Assembly (NCBI GenBank): GCA_949840935.1
Contig: CATKXX010000012.1
Coordinates: forward strand, 1 to 64,000
Length of the DNA stretch: 64,000 nucleotides
DNA from: an uncultured Acetatifactor sp.
GTDB taxonomy: Bacteria > Bacillota > Clostridia > Lachnospirales > Lachnospiraceae
Direction of reading: 5' to 3'
Part shown: positions 1-7,998 of the stretch, one piece after another
Layout of the letters: every line of letters begins with the position of its first letter
Numbering within the stretch: position 1 is the first letter of the stretch
The notes under the pieces: generated by a model
Database searches by the model: none
Seen by the model: only the letters and a program-made list of their open reading frames with translations
What the model was told of the DNA's origin: nothing
Position numbers and translations under genes: made by a program

Positions 1-38
1 ATGATGACGAATTTGAAGAAGGTTTCTATATCTTCTAA
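1..38 (+). CDS. C-terminal end of an unidentified plus-strand gene (partial)
   Basis: Reading from base 3, the frame gives an acidic tail (DDEFEEGFYIF) ending in TAA at 36-38. A hairpin terminator follows on the same strand at 60-83, which is the main reason to believe a plus-strand gene ends here. Too little is present to name it. The other two plus-strand frames are less gene-like at this point. Confidence 0.35.
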   Translation, partial: DDEFEEGFYIF

Positions 39-59
39 AAGCATTCGTCCTGTTTTTAT

Positions 60-83
60 GCCCGCCTCTGGCGGGCTATTTTA
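60..83 (+). terminator. Rho-independent terminator
   Basis: GCCCGCC (60-66), a three-base loop and GGCGGGC (70-76) form a perfect GC-rich stem, followed by TATTTTATT. It would end transcription of the gene whose last codons lie at 3-38. Confidence 0.65.
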
Positions 84-121
84 TTCAAAAGTCCTCCGGC
101 AGGAGGAATTTCCTATAAGAT

Positions 122-160
122 AAAAAACTCCCGAATGGCCCGGTCTGTTCCATTCGGGAG
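122..160 (-). terminator. Rho-independent terminator of pfp
   Basis: CTCCCGAATGG (128-138) and CCATTCGGGAG (150-160) form an 11-bp perfect stem with an 11-base loop. Read on the minus strand, the stem is followed by six T residues. It lies about 26 bases after the pfp stop codon. Confidence 0.85.
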
Positions 161-186
161 TACATATTGCTGTAACAAAATCCCCT

Positions 187-1434
187 TTATTTTGCTTCCG
201 CATGCAGCACAAGGTGCTGGGGAAGGCCGTTTACCATGAAGGGCTGATAATCGCCCTGGATCAGAGGCTCAATGTAATTGATAAATTCTTCTGTCACATA
301 GTTGCCTTCCTCATTGACCCACTCGCGGGGAACCAGCTTCTCATTGTTGGCAATGCGGTGTACGTCATAAATCCCTGCAGCGCTCATGTAAGGATCATCC
401 GCCACCCTGTCAATGACTACCATCTTGCCGTTGTCGCCCTCATCCGCAGCTTTCACGGCGGCGCCGCCTACCATGAAGGCCTCATTGATATCCACCCTGG
501 AAGCCATGTGGGACGCGCTTCTCTGCATGGTGGAGAATTCGATGCTGCGGGTCTTGCATCCGATCTCAGCGCTTAAGAAATTCGCCAGATAGGAAGCCGT
601 ACCCTGCAACTGCTTGTGCCCGAACGCGTCCACATAATCCGCGCCCCCGGACAGCTCGCAGACATATCTCCCGTCAGCCAGCTTAATACCCTCGGATACC
701 GCGATGACGATAGACTCCTTCTTTTTCAACAGCTCCTGGGTCTTGGCTAAAAACTTGTCGATATCAAAAGGGATCTCCGGCAGATAGATCAGGTCAGGGC
801 CGTCGCACTCCTCCGTCTTGGCAAGGGCGGTAGCCCCGGTCAGCCATCCCGCATTACGTCCCATGACCTCAATGATAGTGATCATATCTTTATGATAAGT
901 CAGCCCCAGGGCGTCGCGGATCACTTCCTTCGTGGATGCTGCGATATACTTTGCGGCGCTTCCAAAGCCCGGCGTATGGTCTGTCAGTGCCAGGTCATTG
1001 TCAATGGTCTTGGGCACGCCCAGGAATTTCTGGGGATGTCCCTTGATCACCGCATAGTCCGACAGCTTCTTGATGGTATCCATGGAATCGTTTCCGCCGA
1101 TGTAGATAAACGCCTCGATATCCAGCTTGTCCAGGATCTCGAAAATCCTCTCGTAAATCTCCAGATTCTCATGGATTTCCGGCAGCTTATAACGGCAGGA
1201 ACCAAGGAACGCTGAAGGGGTTCTTTTCAGCAGCTCAATATCCATATCCGAGTGGATCTGAGTGGACAGATCCACATACTGCTCGTCCAAAAGTCCCTGT
1301 ATTCCATGCAGCATTCCATATACCTTATGGAACCCTCTCTCAATAGCAGTCTTGTAAACTCCCGCCAGGCTGGAGTTGATAACAGCGGTGGGGCCTCCTG
1401 ACTGCCCGACGATGATGTTGCGTTTCTTTTCCAA
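187..1434 (-). CDS. pfp: Pyrophosphate-dependent 6-phosphofructokinase
   Basis: Interconverts fructose 6-phosphate and fructose 1,6-bisphosphate using PPi/Pi in cytoplasmic glycolysis. The N-terminus has the GQSGGP phosphate loop (about residues 10-15). GGNDS (about 113-117) and PKTIDND (about 141-147) carry the Asp and Lys that mark PPi-dependent enzymes where ATP enzymes have Gly; MGRNAG follows. The frame is open up to 1608, but the start chosen is TTG at 1434, because AGGAGG lies 10 bases upstream and the conserved protein begins there. That gives 415 residues, normal for the family. It is monocistronic, with a strong terminator at 122-160. PPi use is inferred from the signature residues. 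Confidence 0.93.
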   Translation of the reverse strand: MEKKRNIIVGQSGGPTAVINSSLAGVYKTAIERGFHKVYGMLHGIQGLLDEQYVDLSTQIHSDMDIELLKRTPSAFLGSCRYKLPEIHENLEIYERIFEILDKLDIEAFIYIGGNDSMDTIKKLSDYAVIKGHPQKFLGVPKTIDNDLALTDHTPGFGSAAKYIAASTKEVIRDALGLTYHKDMITIIEVMGRNAGWLTGATALAKTEECDGPDLIYLPEIPFDIDKFLAKTQELLKKKESIVIAVSEGIKLADGRYVCELSGGADYVDAFGHKQLQGTASYLANFLSAEIGCKTRSIEFSTMQRSASHMASRVDINEAFMVGGAAVKAADEGDNGKMVVIDRVADDPYMSAAGIYDVHRIANNEKLVPREWVNEEGNYVTEEFINYIEPLIQGDYQPFMVNGLPQHLVLHAEAK

Positions 1435-1946
1435 CTTTCTAATGCCTCCTTTGACTGTTTTACATGGTTTTTCGCCGTCCCCGTGGCAGCTGTACAGGAT
1501 TTTCGTGCGCGGGAACCGGCTCCGCATTTTACTATACCAAATTTTCTGCGGCTTGAACAGTACCTTTCGAGAAAACTTTTCGCCGGCCGTCCGCCTGTTT
1601 TTGTTCATTCTGTTCCTTAATCCCTATGAACAGGGCAAATGGACGACCGAACTCACCGTACTCCTTAGTTCCCTCCGGCATAAGCCGGAATGACGAAATG
1701 CGGCTTTCCATGGAATTATGCGCGCAGCTGTGATATAATGAGCGTTAGCGAGAAGGGTGTGCTTGCACATCCGGCGAGCGGCGAATGATGATCATGAATC
1801 GAAGATTCATGATATAATGAGCGTTAGCGAGAAGAATGTGCTTGCACATTCGGCGAGCGGCGAATGATGATCATGAATCAGAGATTAATGCTATAATCTT
1901 ATCATCGAGCGACACAGACAGAGTGAAAATAGCCGACCGGGTATAA
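1435..1946. other. Gene-free stretch between pfp and the next gene
   Basis: About 510 bases with no gene I can support. 1435-1608 is an open upstream extension of the pfp frame that lacks conserved sequence. 1731-1900 holds a 79-bp tandem repeat, annotated separately. Short plus-strand frames here have no ribosome binding site or recognisable protein content. Confidence 0.6.
1731..1900. repeat. Two and a part copies of a 79-bp tandem repeat with TATAAT boxes
   Basis: Copies start at 1731 and 1810. A degenerate third copy starts at 1889, keeping only its first ten or so bases (TGCTATAATC). Each copy opens with TGATATAATGAGCG, a good -10 hexamer, and contains ATGTGC-TT-GCACAT. The copy junction forms a perfect 10-bp inverted repeat (1791-1800 with 1804-1813). 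It lies directly upstream of the gene at 1947 and may supply or modulate its promoter. No matching -35 box was identified. Confidence 0.8.
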
Positions 1947-2510
1947 ATGAATATGAAAGAACAGAAAAAACATCTGATAATCGGCATATCGGGGGGCCTG
2001 ATTCTTACAGGGGTCCTAATCCTCACAGGGGTCCTGACCTGGGGCCTGCGACACCCTTTCCAGGCGTCTCCGGCCCCCGTTTTTACCTTTGAATATACGC
2101 CCGACACAGCCACATCGGATCCGGTCGGCAAAAGAATGTCCGTCAAACAGGTGGAAGGCCTGGAATACAGCATAGTGCCGATGGAGGATCTCATCGTCTC
2201 GGAGCCCTCCCCTGACTGGGGCATCCTGATCTGCTTTGGGAAAGACCGCAGCAATTATCTCTATTTCTACGAGAGCCGCAGCCCGGGAGGGATCGAGCCC
2301 TTCCCCCGGGAACAGGAAAATCCGAATTGCACCGAAATCAACGGGAAGGATGTAACATGGGGTATTTCCGGCGGCCGCGTGACAGGAAGCTGCCGGTTTT
2401 CCGGAAGCTGCGGAATCATATTCAGCCTGGAGGAACCGCTCTGGGAGGAAAACAGAGATTTGGTTTTCGAGCTGATAGAGTCGGCTCAGGTAGAAACTGA
2501 TTTTTCCTGA
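1947..2510 (+). CDS. Small membrane-anchored protein of unknown function
   Basis: 187 residues. One hydrophobic segment (about residues 9-32) after a lysine-rich start suggests an uncleaved anchor or signal peptide. The remainder is probably outside the cell, with aromatic beta-strand-like stretches. I do not recognise the family. No lipobox cysteine is seen. The ribosome binding site is weak, and the inner ATG two codons on is an alternative start. Its last 25 bases overlap the convergent importer gene on the other strand. Gene reality is supported by length, N-terminal topology and a repeat-borne -10 box upstream. Confidence 0.6.
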   Translation: MNMKEQKKHLIIGISGGLILTGVLILTGVLTWGLRHPFQASPAPVFTFEYTPDTATSDPVGKRMSVKQVEGLEYSIVPMEDLIVSEPSPDWGILICFGKDRSNYLYFYESRSPGGIEPFPREQENPNCTEINGKDVTWGISGGRVTGSCRFSGSCGIIFSLEEPLWEENRDLVFELIESAQVETDFS

Positions 2511-4675
2511 AAATACAGGCTGATGCGTCTCCGGATCACTTCCAGCACATCCTCCAGCTCCTTCGTCCCCTCAAAATAGGGGCGGGCCTCCTCCAACAGG
2601 ATATCCAGAACCGGGGAAAGGGCATATTGCCGGACATCCGCCATAGCCATCAGCTCCTCCACTTCCTGCCTTTCCTGAAAGGGCGGAAGCTCGATTCCCA
2701 TAGCTTCCGTCCGCCGCTCCTCCTCCCGGAACGCATCCTCCAGCTCCCGCTTCACAACGGGAATCCCGTCCCACATGGAAAACGCCTTCTCCTCGTCCTC
2801 CTCCGTGCCATCAGGATCCAGCTCCCCCGCGAAAAAGCGCTCCAGGAACGCCCACGCCCCATCCTTGTTGGAAGCGCTTAAAGGGATGGCATAGACGCCC
2901 CCCGCGGAATTCATGATGGCCCTGGGATTTCCATCGGAGGCCGGATAGCCCACGGGGTACAGCCCCTCCCCCGATGTCCAGATTTTTACCATTCGCAGCA
3001 TCCCCAGCCCGGACAGATCCATCTCCAGAAGCAGCGCTTCCCCATTCTGCAGCTGCCGGCAGGCCTCCTCCAGAGATACATACTCCGCCTGTTGAGGATA
3101 GGAAGCCGCCAGCTCCAACAGCTTTCTTAAGGAGGAATCCTCCCCCCTCCCCCATTCTTTCCATGTGCTTTCATCCGTATAGGACAGGCAAAAGCTTAAA
3201 AATCCATCCCTGGTAATATCCGCAGTCAGAGGGACGCCGGGGTGCCGCTCCATCAGCTCCAGCATTTCGGAAACCGTCCATCTGTCCAGGCTTCCTGCGG
3301 TTTCGGCAGTCCCCCACAGGGTCTGGGGCGCAATCCACCTGGGCAGGGCCAAAAGCTCCCCCTCCCTGGTGAAGGCCCCGAGCACGCTTTCCGCAAAGTC
3401 TTCCCTGCCTAAGAGCTCACTGCTTTCCAGATAAGGCGTCAGGTCTGTCATGCCACCCGCTTCCTCCCAGACATCCGCTTCCATATAGTCAAAGACCATA
3501 ATATCCGGCCCGTCCCCGGAAGCCAGGTCTGCATAGAGACGAAGCCCTGCGGCCTCCTCCGAAATACCGTCTTCCCCGGAACCGTATTCCCGGATAACAA
3601 CCTCACAGCCATAGCCGCCTTCGTTAAAAGCTTTCACACATTCCTCCAGCCGCGGAAAGGATTTCCGGATTCCCAGGACAATCTTCCCCTCCCTTTCAGG
3701 CCGTGCCGTCCGTTCCCCTCTCCCGCCGAAATACATTCCCAGCGCCGCCAGACATACGCCCATGCCCAGGCACAGCGCGAAAGCCGGGCCTGATCTTCGC
3801 CCCAGTCTGCCCCCAATCCGGTCAGCCAGCCTGCGCCGTCCTGCCCTGCTCCCAATCCAGTCTGCCTGCCTGCGCCGTCCCGCCGAAAGACCCTCTCTCA
3901 CGCCGGGAAAATCCTGTCGGATATAAAGCATACCGGCGGCAGACAAAAGCAGCAAAACCGGCGGAACCATATACAGGAACGCCGCCGCTGCAAATTCCCC
4001 GGAGGGCGCCGCCCGATAGCGGAACAGCCCCAGGGAAAGAGGCAGATACTCCTCCGTCTCCAGAAACACCAGCGGCCCGTCCAGCAGATTCCAGCAACGG
4101 GCAAATTCCAGGGCATAGCAGACCAGGATCACCGGGGAAAGCCAGGGCAGGATCACTTTGCAAAATAGCGCCGCCACCGAGTCGGATTCCATGCGAAACT
4201 GCTCCCAGGCCGCCCTTGGCATAAGCCCCATGCCAAGGCTCAGAAGCAGCACGGGATAAGGCTGGAAGATACCGGAAAGGATCAGCGCCCAGGGCGTATC
4301 CAGCAAGCCCAGGCGCTCCATGGCAATATAGTTGGGCAGCATAGTCACCTGGCCCGGAAGAAAAAGAGCAAACAGGATCAGGCAGAGGGCATAACGAAAA
4401 AACCTGCGATTCAACAGATGGATAAAAGCTGCAACCGGCAGGGCAAGGGAAATCCCCAGGGAAACGGTAACCACGGCATAGAACAGGGAATAGGAAAACT
4501 GTTTCCGGTACAATCGATCCGAAAGGACAATCCGAACCGCGTCCCCTCCGCCCTCCAGGAAATCCGCACCCAAAGATATCACAGGGGCCAGTGCAAGGAA
4601 CCCCCATCCCCACAGCAGGAGCAACGGCAGCAGCTTCCTTCCACAGGATCTTTTCATGAATCCGTCCGCACTCAT
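2486..4675 (-). CDS. Fused MalG-like ABC permease and extracellular solute-binding domain
   Basis: 729 residues combining two proteins that are normally separate. Residues 1-255 resemble a CUT1 (MalG-type) permease with six hydrophobic segments. The EAA cytoplasmic loop (about 155-178) is degenerate: the usual central Gly is replaced (EQFRMESDS), though the ILP end is kept. Residues 260-294 are an Arg-rich linker built from two 13-residue repeats (AGRRRQADWIGSR type). A seventh hydrophobic segment (about 295-315) follows, then a family 1 solute-binding-like domain (about 325-729) with motifs such as GPDIMVFDY. By the positive-inside rule the linker is cytoplasmic and the binding domain external, tethered to its own permease. 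Its ATG overlaps the preceding TGA (ATGA). No ATPase gene is nearby; a shared MsmX-type ATPase is the likely energiser (inference). Confidence 0.8.
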   Translation of the reverse strand: MSADGFMKRSCGRKLLPLLLLWGWGFLALAPVISLGADFLEGGGDAVRIVLSDRLYRKQFSYSLFYAVVTVSLGISLALPVAAFIHLLNRRFFRYALCLILFALFLPGQVTMLPNYIAMERLGLLDTPWALILSGIFQPYPVLLLSLGMGLMPRAAWEQFRMESDSVAALFCKVILPWLSPVILVCYALEFARCWNLLDGPLVFLETEEYLPLSLGLFRYRAAPSGEFAAAAFLYMVPPVLLLLSAAGMLYIRQDFPGVREGLSAGRRRQADWIGSRAGRRRLADRIGGRLGRRSGPAFALCLGMGVCLAALGMYFGGRGERTARPEREGKIVLGIRKSFPRLEECVKAFNEGGYGCEVVIREYGSGEDGISEEAAGLRLYADLASGDGPDIMVFDYMEADVWEEAGGMTDLTPYLESSELLGREDFAESVLGAFTREGELLALPRWIAPQTLWGTAETAGSLDRWTVSEMLELMERHPGVPLTADITRDGFLSFCLSYTDESTWKEWGRGEDSSLRKLLELAASYPQQAEYVSLEEACRQLQNGEALLLEMDLSGLGMLRMVKIWTSGEGLYPVGYPASDGNPRAIMNSAGGVYAIPLSASNKDGAWAFLERFFAGELDPDGTEEDEEKAFSMWDGIPVVKRELEDAFREEERRTEAMGIELPPFQERQEVEELMAMADVRQYALSPVLDILLEEARPYFEGTKELEDVLEVIRRRISLYFQEKSVST

Positions 4676-4872
4676 ATTTTCTCGGAATACTGCATTGCTT
4701 TACGGCTAAGCTGGTGGACATTTAAGCCTTCCTCCAAAGCCTGTTCACGCCACTTGGTATAGTCAAAAGATTCACTGGTCATTAAAACAATACATCTTTC
4801 TGCATCAACATAACCTAATTTCGTGATCAAAGCATCTATGCCTTCCTGTTTTATGACAGCGTTTGTTTTCAT
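4672..4872 (-). CDS. 66-residue conserved-looking protein inside the importer operon
   Basis: Soluble and mixed-charge, with no membrane segment (MKTNAVIKQEGIDALI..., SFDYTKWREQAL...). It resembles small uncharacterised Firmicute proteins I have seen elsewhere, but I cannot assign a function. A good GGAGG site lies 8 bases before the ATG, inside the end of the 40-residue frame. Start and stop both overlap neighbours by ATGA (4869-4872 and 4672-4675), so it is translated with the transporter genes. It could be a regulator, a chaperone-like subunit or an unrelated captured gene. Confidence 0.75.
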   Translation of the reverse strand: MKTNAVIKQEGIDALITKLGYVDAERCIVLMTSESFDYTKWREQALEEGLNVHQLSRKAMQYSEKI

Positions 4873-4991
4873 TGTTTATACCTCCATCTCACCGCTTTCT
4901 TATTTTTCTTTTTAAAGCAGAAAACACTTCCAATTGAATAATATAACACAAAACACAATGCAAAAAACAAATACCACGGAAAACCCGTCAT
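4869..4991 (-). CDS. 40-residue single-span membrane peptide
   Basis: The frame starts with ATG at 4991, overlapping the TGA of the MalF-like permease, and ends with TGA at 4869-4871, overlapping the ATG of the 66-residue gene. It has one hydrophobic span (about residues 5-25, PWYLFFALCFVLYYSIG) followed by a Lys/Arg-rich tail, predicting the C-terminus in the cytoplasm. GGGAGG lies just before the ATG, slightly close. The exact ATGA joints on both sides are the best evidence that it is a real gene. Function is unknown; a small accessory subunit of the importer is one possibility. Confidence 0.65.
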   Translation of the reverse strand: MTGFPWYLFFALCFVLYYSIGSVFCFKKKNKKAVRWRYKQ

Positions 4992-5803
4992 CCCTCCTCC
5001 CTTCCCGCCAGCCTCCCCACCAGCGCAAACGCCGGCAAAAGCAGAACGATCACAAGGATGGACGCCGCCGACAACGTCTGGTAATTCAGCCGGAAGAAAT
5101 GATTGTTCAGGAAAAAGTGCAGCGTATAGACCTCCTTGGGCGGATAATCCGTCCCAAACAGGAAATAGATTTCCCGGAAAATCTGAATCCCCTGGCTGAG
5201 GCAAAACAGCGCCGCCAACAGCAGGTATTTCCCCAGGGCGGGAAGCAGGAGCTTCCGAAAGCAAAGCATACGTCCTGCGCCCTCCGCCGCCGCGGCCTCC
5301 AGTATATCCCTGTCCAGAGTCCCGTACCCGGCCGCCAGGACAGCCAGGCACACTCCCGTGTAGCGCCACAAAAACAGGGCGGACACCAACAGCTCCGAAG
5401 AAGATAGCAGAAACGGCAGCCGGACAGAACAGGATTCCAGTACCGGAAGGAGCCTGCTTTGAAAGATATCCACCCAGGAAGCGGTGGGCATGAAAAAAGG
5501 GAAAAGCAGGAGCAGAAGGATTCCGTAAGGAACCCTCCCCCGCAGATAAACCAGAAACAACAGCAGTACACAGGCCGCCATCACCCCCGCCGTGCTGACG
5601 GCGCAAATCCGCAGAAGGTTCCACACCGACAGCCAGAAATTTTCATTTGCCAGCACCCCCGCAATGTTCTCCAGCCCCACGAAACTCCTGCGAAACAGGT
5701 TGTCTATCACAGCGTAATACACTGCCGCCAGTCCGGGAAGCAGATAAAAGGCTGCAACCCCCAGCATTCCCGGAACCGATAAGAGTAAAAGTTTTTTCTT
5801 CAT
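4988..5803 (-). CDS. MalF-like ABC transporter permease
   Basis: 271 residues with about six hydrophobic segments. The canonical EAA loop is intact (EAAAAEGAG...LLLPAL, about residues 166-188); this loop docks onto the ATPase in CUT1 importers. It is shorter than typical MalF (about 290-310). It is the first permease of the operon, 28 bases after the lipoprotein gene, and its TGA overlaps the ATG of the 40-residue peptide. It should pair with the MalG-like half of the fusion protein downstream. Substrate is unknown, and sugar or oligosaccharide import is inferred from the family. Confidence 0.85.
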   Translation of the reverse strand: MKKKLLLLSVPGMLGVAAFYLLPGLAAVYYAVIDNLFRRSFVGLENIAGVLANENFWLSVWNLLRICAVSTAGVMAACVLLLFLVYLRGRVPYGILLLLLFPFFMPTASWVDIFQSRLLPVLESCSVRLPFLLSSSELLVSALFLWRYTGVCLAVLAAGYGTLDRDILEAAAAEGAGRMLCFRKLLLPALGKYLLLAALFCLSQGIQIFREIYFLFGTDYPPKEVYTLHFFLNNHFFRLNYQTLSAASILVIVLLLPAFALVGRLAGREEG

Positions 5804-5831
5804 ATTGCCTTATATCGCCTTCCGCCGCGCC

Positions 5832-7694
5832 TCACTCCGCCAGGATCAGTTTCACCCTCTCCTGTATGGACGCTATGGCCTCTTCTTTGCTGATGCGCTC
5901 CGTCACCCAGTCATTGATATAAGGGGACACCCGTTCATATATCCCCATCTCATAACAGACCACAGCGTCTTCCATATACCGGTTCCATTCCTCATATTCC
6001 GGCAGCGGGAACACCGAGGGAACGGATAAAAATTCCTCCCCCGCTACCAGCGCCTCCAGGTAGCGGATGGCCTCCTCCTTCCGTTCGCTGTTGGGATTGA
6101 CCACCGCATACGCCGCCCCGATCTGTGAATTCAGGCTCCGCGTTCCCTCAATATCGGGAAGCCTGTGGAGCAAGGCGCTGCCTGTAGGCTCCAATCCATT
6201 GTTGATTCCCAGTATATCCGTGGGCCGAAAGCTGTTGTCCCTGACATAACTCATACTTCCCATTCCGGGCTCCTGAAGATACGGGCTGTCGTGTATCTGT
6301 TTCATGAGATCCAGCGCCTTTCGGAATGCATCCGTATCAAAGTCAGCACCTTCCCCCTCCGGCCCGTAATATCCGTAAAAGTACTGGTCAAATAAAAACC
6401 CATACATCCCGGCCTTATTCCCCAGCACCGTACAGCCGGGGGAATTTTCCTCCAGGAACCGGAAAAAGGAATCCCAGTCCGTTATTTCCTCCAGCCCCCG
6501 GGAAGCTTCCTCCACCTCGGTATTATATGCCATGCCCACCCCATATGCCCACAGAGGAATGCCCATCAGCTCCTCCCCCTGGTACGCGGATGCCCGCAGG
6601 CTCTCATGCATCCCGTCCACCGCCTCCACCAGGGTCTCCGATGCGGACAGATCCGTGTACGCATGATTTTCCCAGAATTTCGCGCTGTTTAAACTGGAAC
6701 TGTAGACCACAAAGATGTCGAACCTGTCCTCCCCTGACAAAAGCTGTTTGAGAAAGCTTTCATCTGTGGTAGAGCCCATAATATCCACCACCTTCACTCC
6801 CGTTTTCTCCGTATAATCACTCGCGTAGGGAATGGAGTATCTTTCAAAATCATAGGTGGTCAGATCTCCGGTCTCCTCAAAAGCGGCTCCCGGGTTCAGA
6901 CTGCAGATGCTGTTTTCCTCCCGGTCAAGCATGACCAGCGCATCCTCCCAAAGCTCAACCCTCTCATAAGAATGATCCAAGAGCCTGACAACGGACTGCT
7001 CCTGACTCTGCTCTTCCCTGCGGTACAGGGTGTTATCGCTGATGTAATACAGATTTTTCTCCCGGGGATCAAAGACATACCCGCCGCCTAAATGATTTGC
7101 CCTGTAATATTGGGCCGTCTCCCCGGTCTCCTGGTCAAGCAGGAAATAGACGCTGCTTCTCCGGATCAGCAGATGCTCCCTGTCATAGGGGCCGATGTCA
7201 TATAAATCGGGAATCGGGACAGGCTCCTGGATTCCGCTGGAAAGGGATACAGACAGGAGCGCATTGTCATGAACTTCATTTTCATACATAAGCCATATTC
7301 TGTCCCCCGATACCAGCATCCTTAACACCCCATTGGAAATCAACCATACCGGTATCTGCTCAAGAACCGTCCCGTCCTGCCCAAGCTCCAATATCTCCCG
7401 CCCAAGCTCGTCATAGGCATAGAGCGTCCCCTCCCCGGAAGCCACCCTGCTGAGATACCGGCCGGGCAGCTCCAGCACATCCTCCGCCTGCCCCTCCGGG
7501 GTATATGTCAGAATGCTGTCGCGGGCCGCCACATAAATCGTACCGTCCTGGGACACACAGAAATCCATGGCCGCCCCTTCATATTCCTGAGGGATGGAAA
7601 ATTCCAGAACCGACGATGAGGGCTTCTTCCCGCAGGCCATCAGAGAACAGGACAGAATTAAAAACATCAGTGCCACAGCAGTGTATTTTTTCAC
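5832..7694 (-). CDS. Lipoprotein with beta-propeller-like and solute-binding domains
   Basis: 620 residues from a GTG start with GGGGAGG seven bases upstream. The signal peptide ends in a lipobox (LMAC, Cys about 21), so it is lipid-anchored outside the membrane. Residues about 35-270 contain repeated strand-turn units (DGTIYVAARDSILTYTPEG, EGTLYAYDELGREILEL and similar) like a beta-propeller. Residues about 275-620 resemble a family 1 extracellular solute-binding protein (FDIFVVYSSSLN, GIPLWAYGVGMAYNT). Such a pairing is unusual; ordinary binding lipoproteins are about 420-550 residues. It is the first gene of the importer operon. Its ligand could be a polymer engaged by the propeller, which is inference. 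Confidence 0.8.
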   Translation of the reverse strand: MKKYTAVALMFLILSCSLMACGKKPSSSVLEFSIPQEYEGAAMDFCVSQDGTIYVAARDSILTYTPEGQAEDVLELPGRYLSRVASGEGTLYAYDELGREILELGQDGTVLEQIPVWLISNGVLRMLVSGDRIWLMYENEVHDNALLSVSLSSGIQEPVPIPDLYDIGPYDREHLLIRRSSVYFLLDQETGETAQYYRANHLGGGYVFDPREKNLYYISDNTLYRREEQSQEQSVVRLLDHSYERVELWEDALVMLDREENSICSLNPGAAFEETGDLTTYDFERYSIPYASDYTEKTGVKVVDIMGSTTDESFLKQLLSGEDRFDIFVVYSSSLNSAKFWENHAYTDLSASETLVEAVDGMHESLRASAYQGEELMGIPLWAYGVGMAYNTEVEEASRGLEEITDWDSFFRFLEENSPGCTVLGNKAGMYGFLFDQYFYGYYGPEGEGADFDTDAFRKALDLMKQIHDSPYLQEPGMGSMSYVRDNSFRPTDILGINNGLEPTGSALLHRLPDIEGTRSLNSQIGAAYAVVNPNSERKEEAIRYLEALVAGEEFLSVPSVFPLPEYEEWNRYMEDAVVCYEMGIYERVSPYINDWVTERISKEEAIASIQERVKLILAE

Positions 7695-7867
7695 GGCATA
7701 ACCTCCCCGGCAGAGAATAGCCTGAGAGGGCTTTTCATGCACAAACCCGTATCATATTTCCCTGATGATAATAATCTCCAAAAATGGGTATGAAAAACTC
7801 AGGCTGACGTTTTATAGTTGCATCATGATTGATTTTATTATAAAACACATCCTGTACCGCGTCAATC

Positions 7868-7897
7868 AAAAACCCCGCAGCAAGCTGCAGGGTTTTT
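7868..7897 (-). terminator. Rho-independent terminator after the C39-like peptidase gene
   Basis: AAAAACCCCGCAGC and GCTGCAGGGTTTTT form a stem with a two-base loop and one mismatch. It has a T-run on either strand, so it could work both ways. It is the first terminator after the stop codon at 7999. Confidence 0.75.
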
Positions 7898-7915
7898 GAC
7901 CCTCGCGGTATTCGC

Positions 7916-7971
7916 AAAGCCAATTCAATTGGCTTTACTGTCCGTGCAAGCATGGCCGCCTGGCTCATTGC
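7916..7971. repeat. Palindrome and copy of a dispersed 26-bp repeat
   Basis: AAAGCCAATT-C-AATTGGCTTT (7916-7936) is a perfect 10-bp inverted repeat. Next to it, 7946-7971 read on the minus strand matches 44737-44762 on the plus strand at 22 of 26 bases, with a shared core of AGCCAGGC then GCCATGC. Both copies lie in gene-free DNA next to a terminator hairpin. No coding role is seen. Confidence 0.6.
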
Positions 7972-7998
7972 TCGCAGGAATAAAATACAGAAAATCTG

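Larger units (their letters stand above)
7695..7998. other. Gene-free stretch with hairpins
   Basis: About 300 bases separating the importer operon from the upstream C39-like peptidase gene. It holds a terminator (7868-7897), a palindrome (7916-7936) and a dispersed repeat (7946-7971). A 77-codon minus-strand frame here is dismissed because it runs through these structures. The promoter of the importer operon must lie here, but I could not fix its boxes. Confidence 0.6.

Noticed and set aside
1435-1608. 58-codon upstream extension of pfp
   Set aside because: The conserved protein starts at the TTG at 1434, which has AGGAGG ten bases upstream. The extension is basic, unconserved-looking sequence.
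4672-4872. Naming the 66-residue protein as an antitoxin
   Set aside because: No toxin gene is adjacent and no DNA-binding motif is clear. Its ATGA joints tie it to transporter genes instead.
7735-7968. 77-codon minus-strand frame between the importer operon and the C39-like peptidase gene
   Set aside because: It reads through a terminator hairpin, a palindrome and a dispersed repeat, and has no good ribosome binding site.
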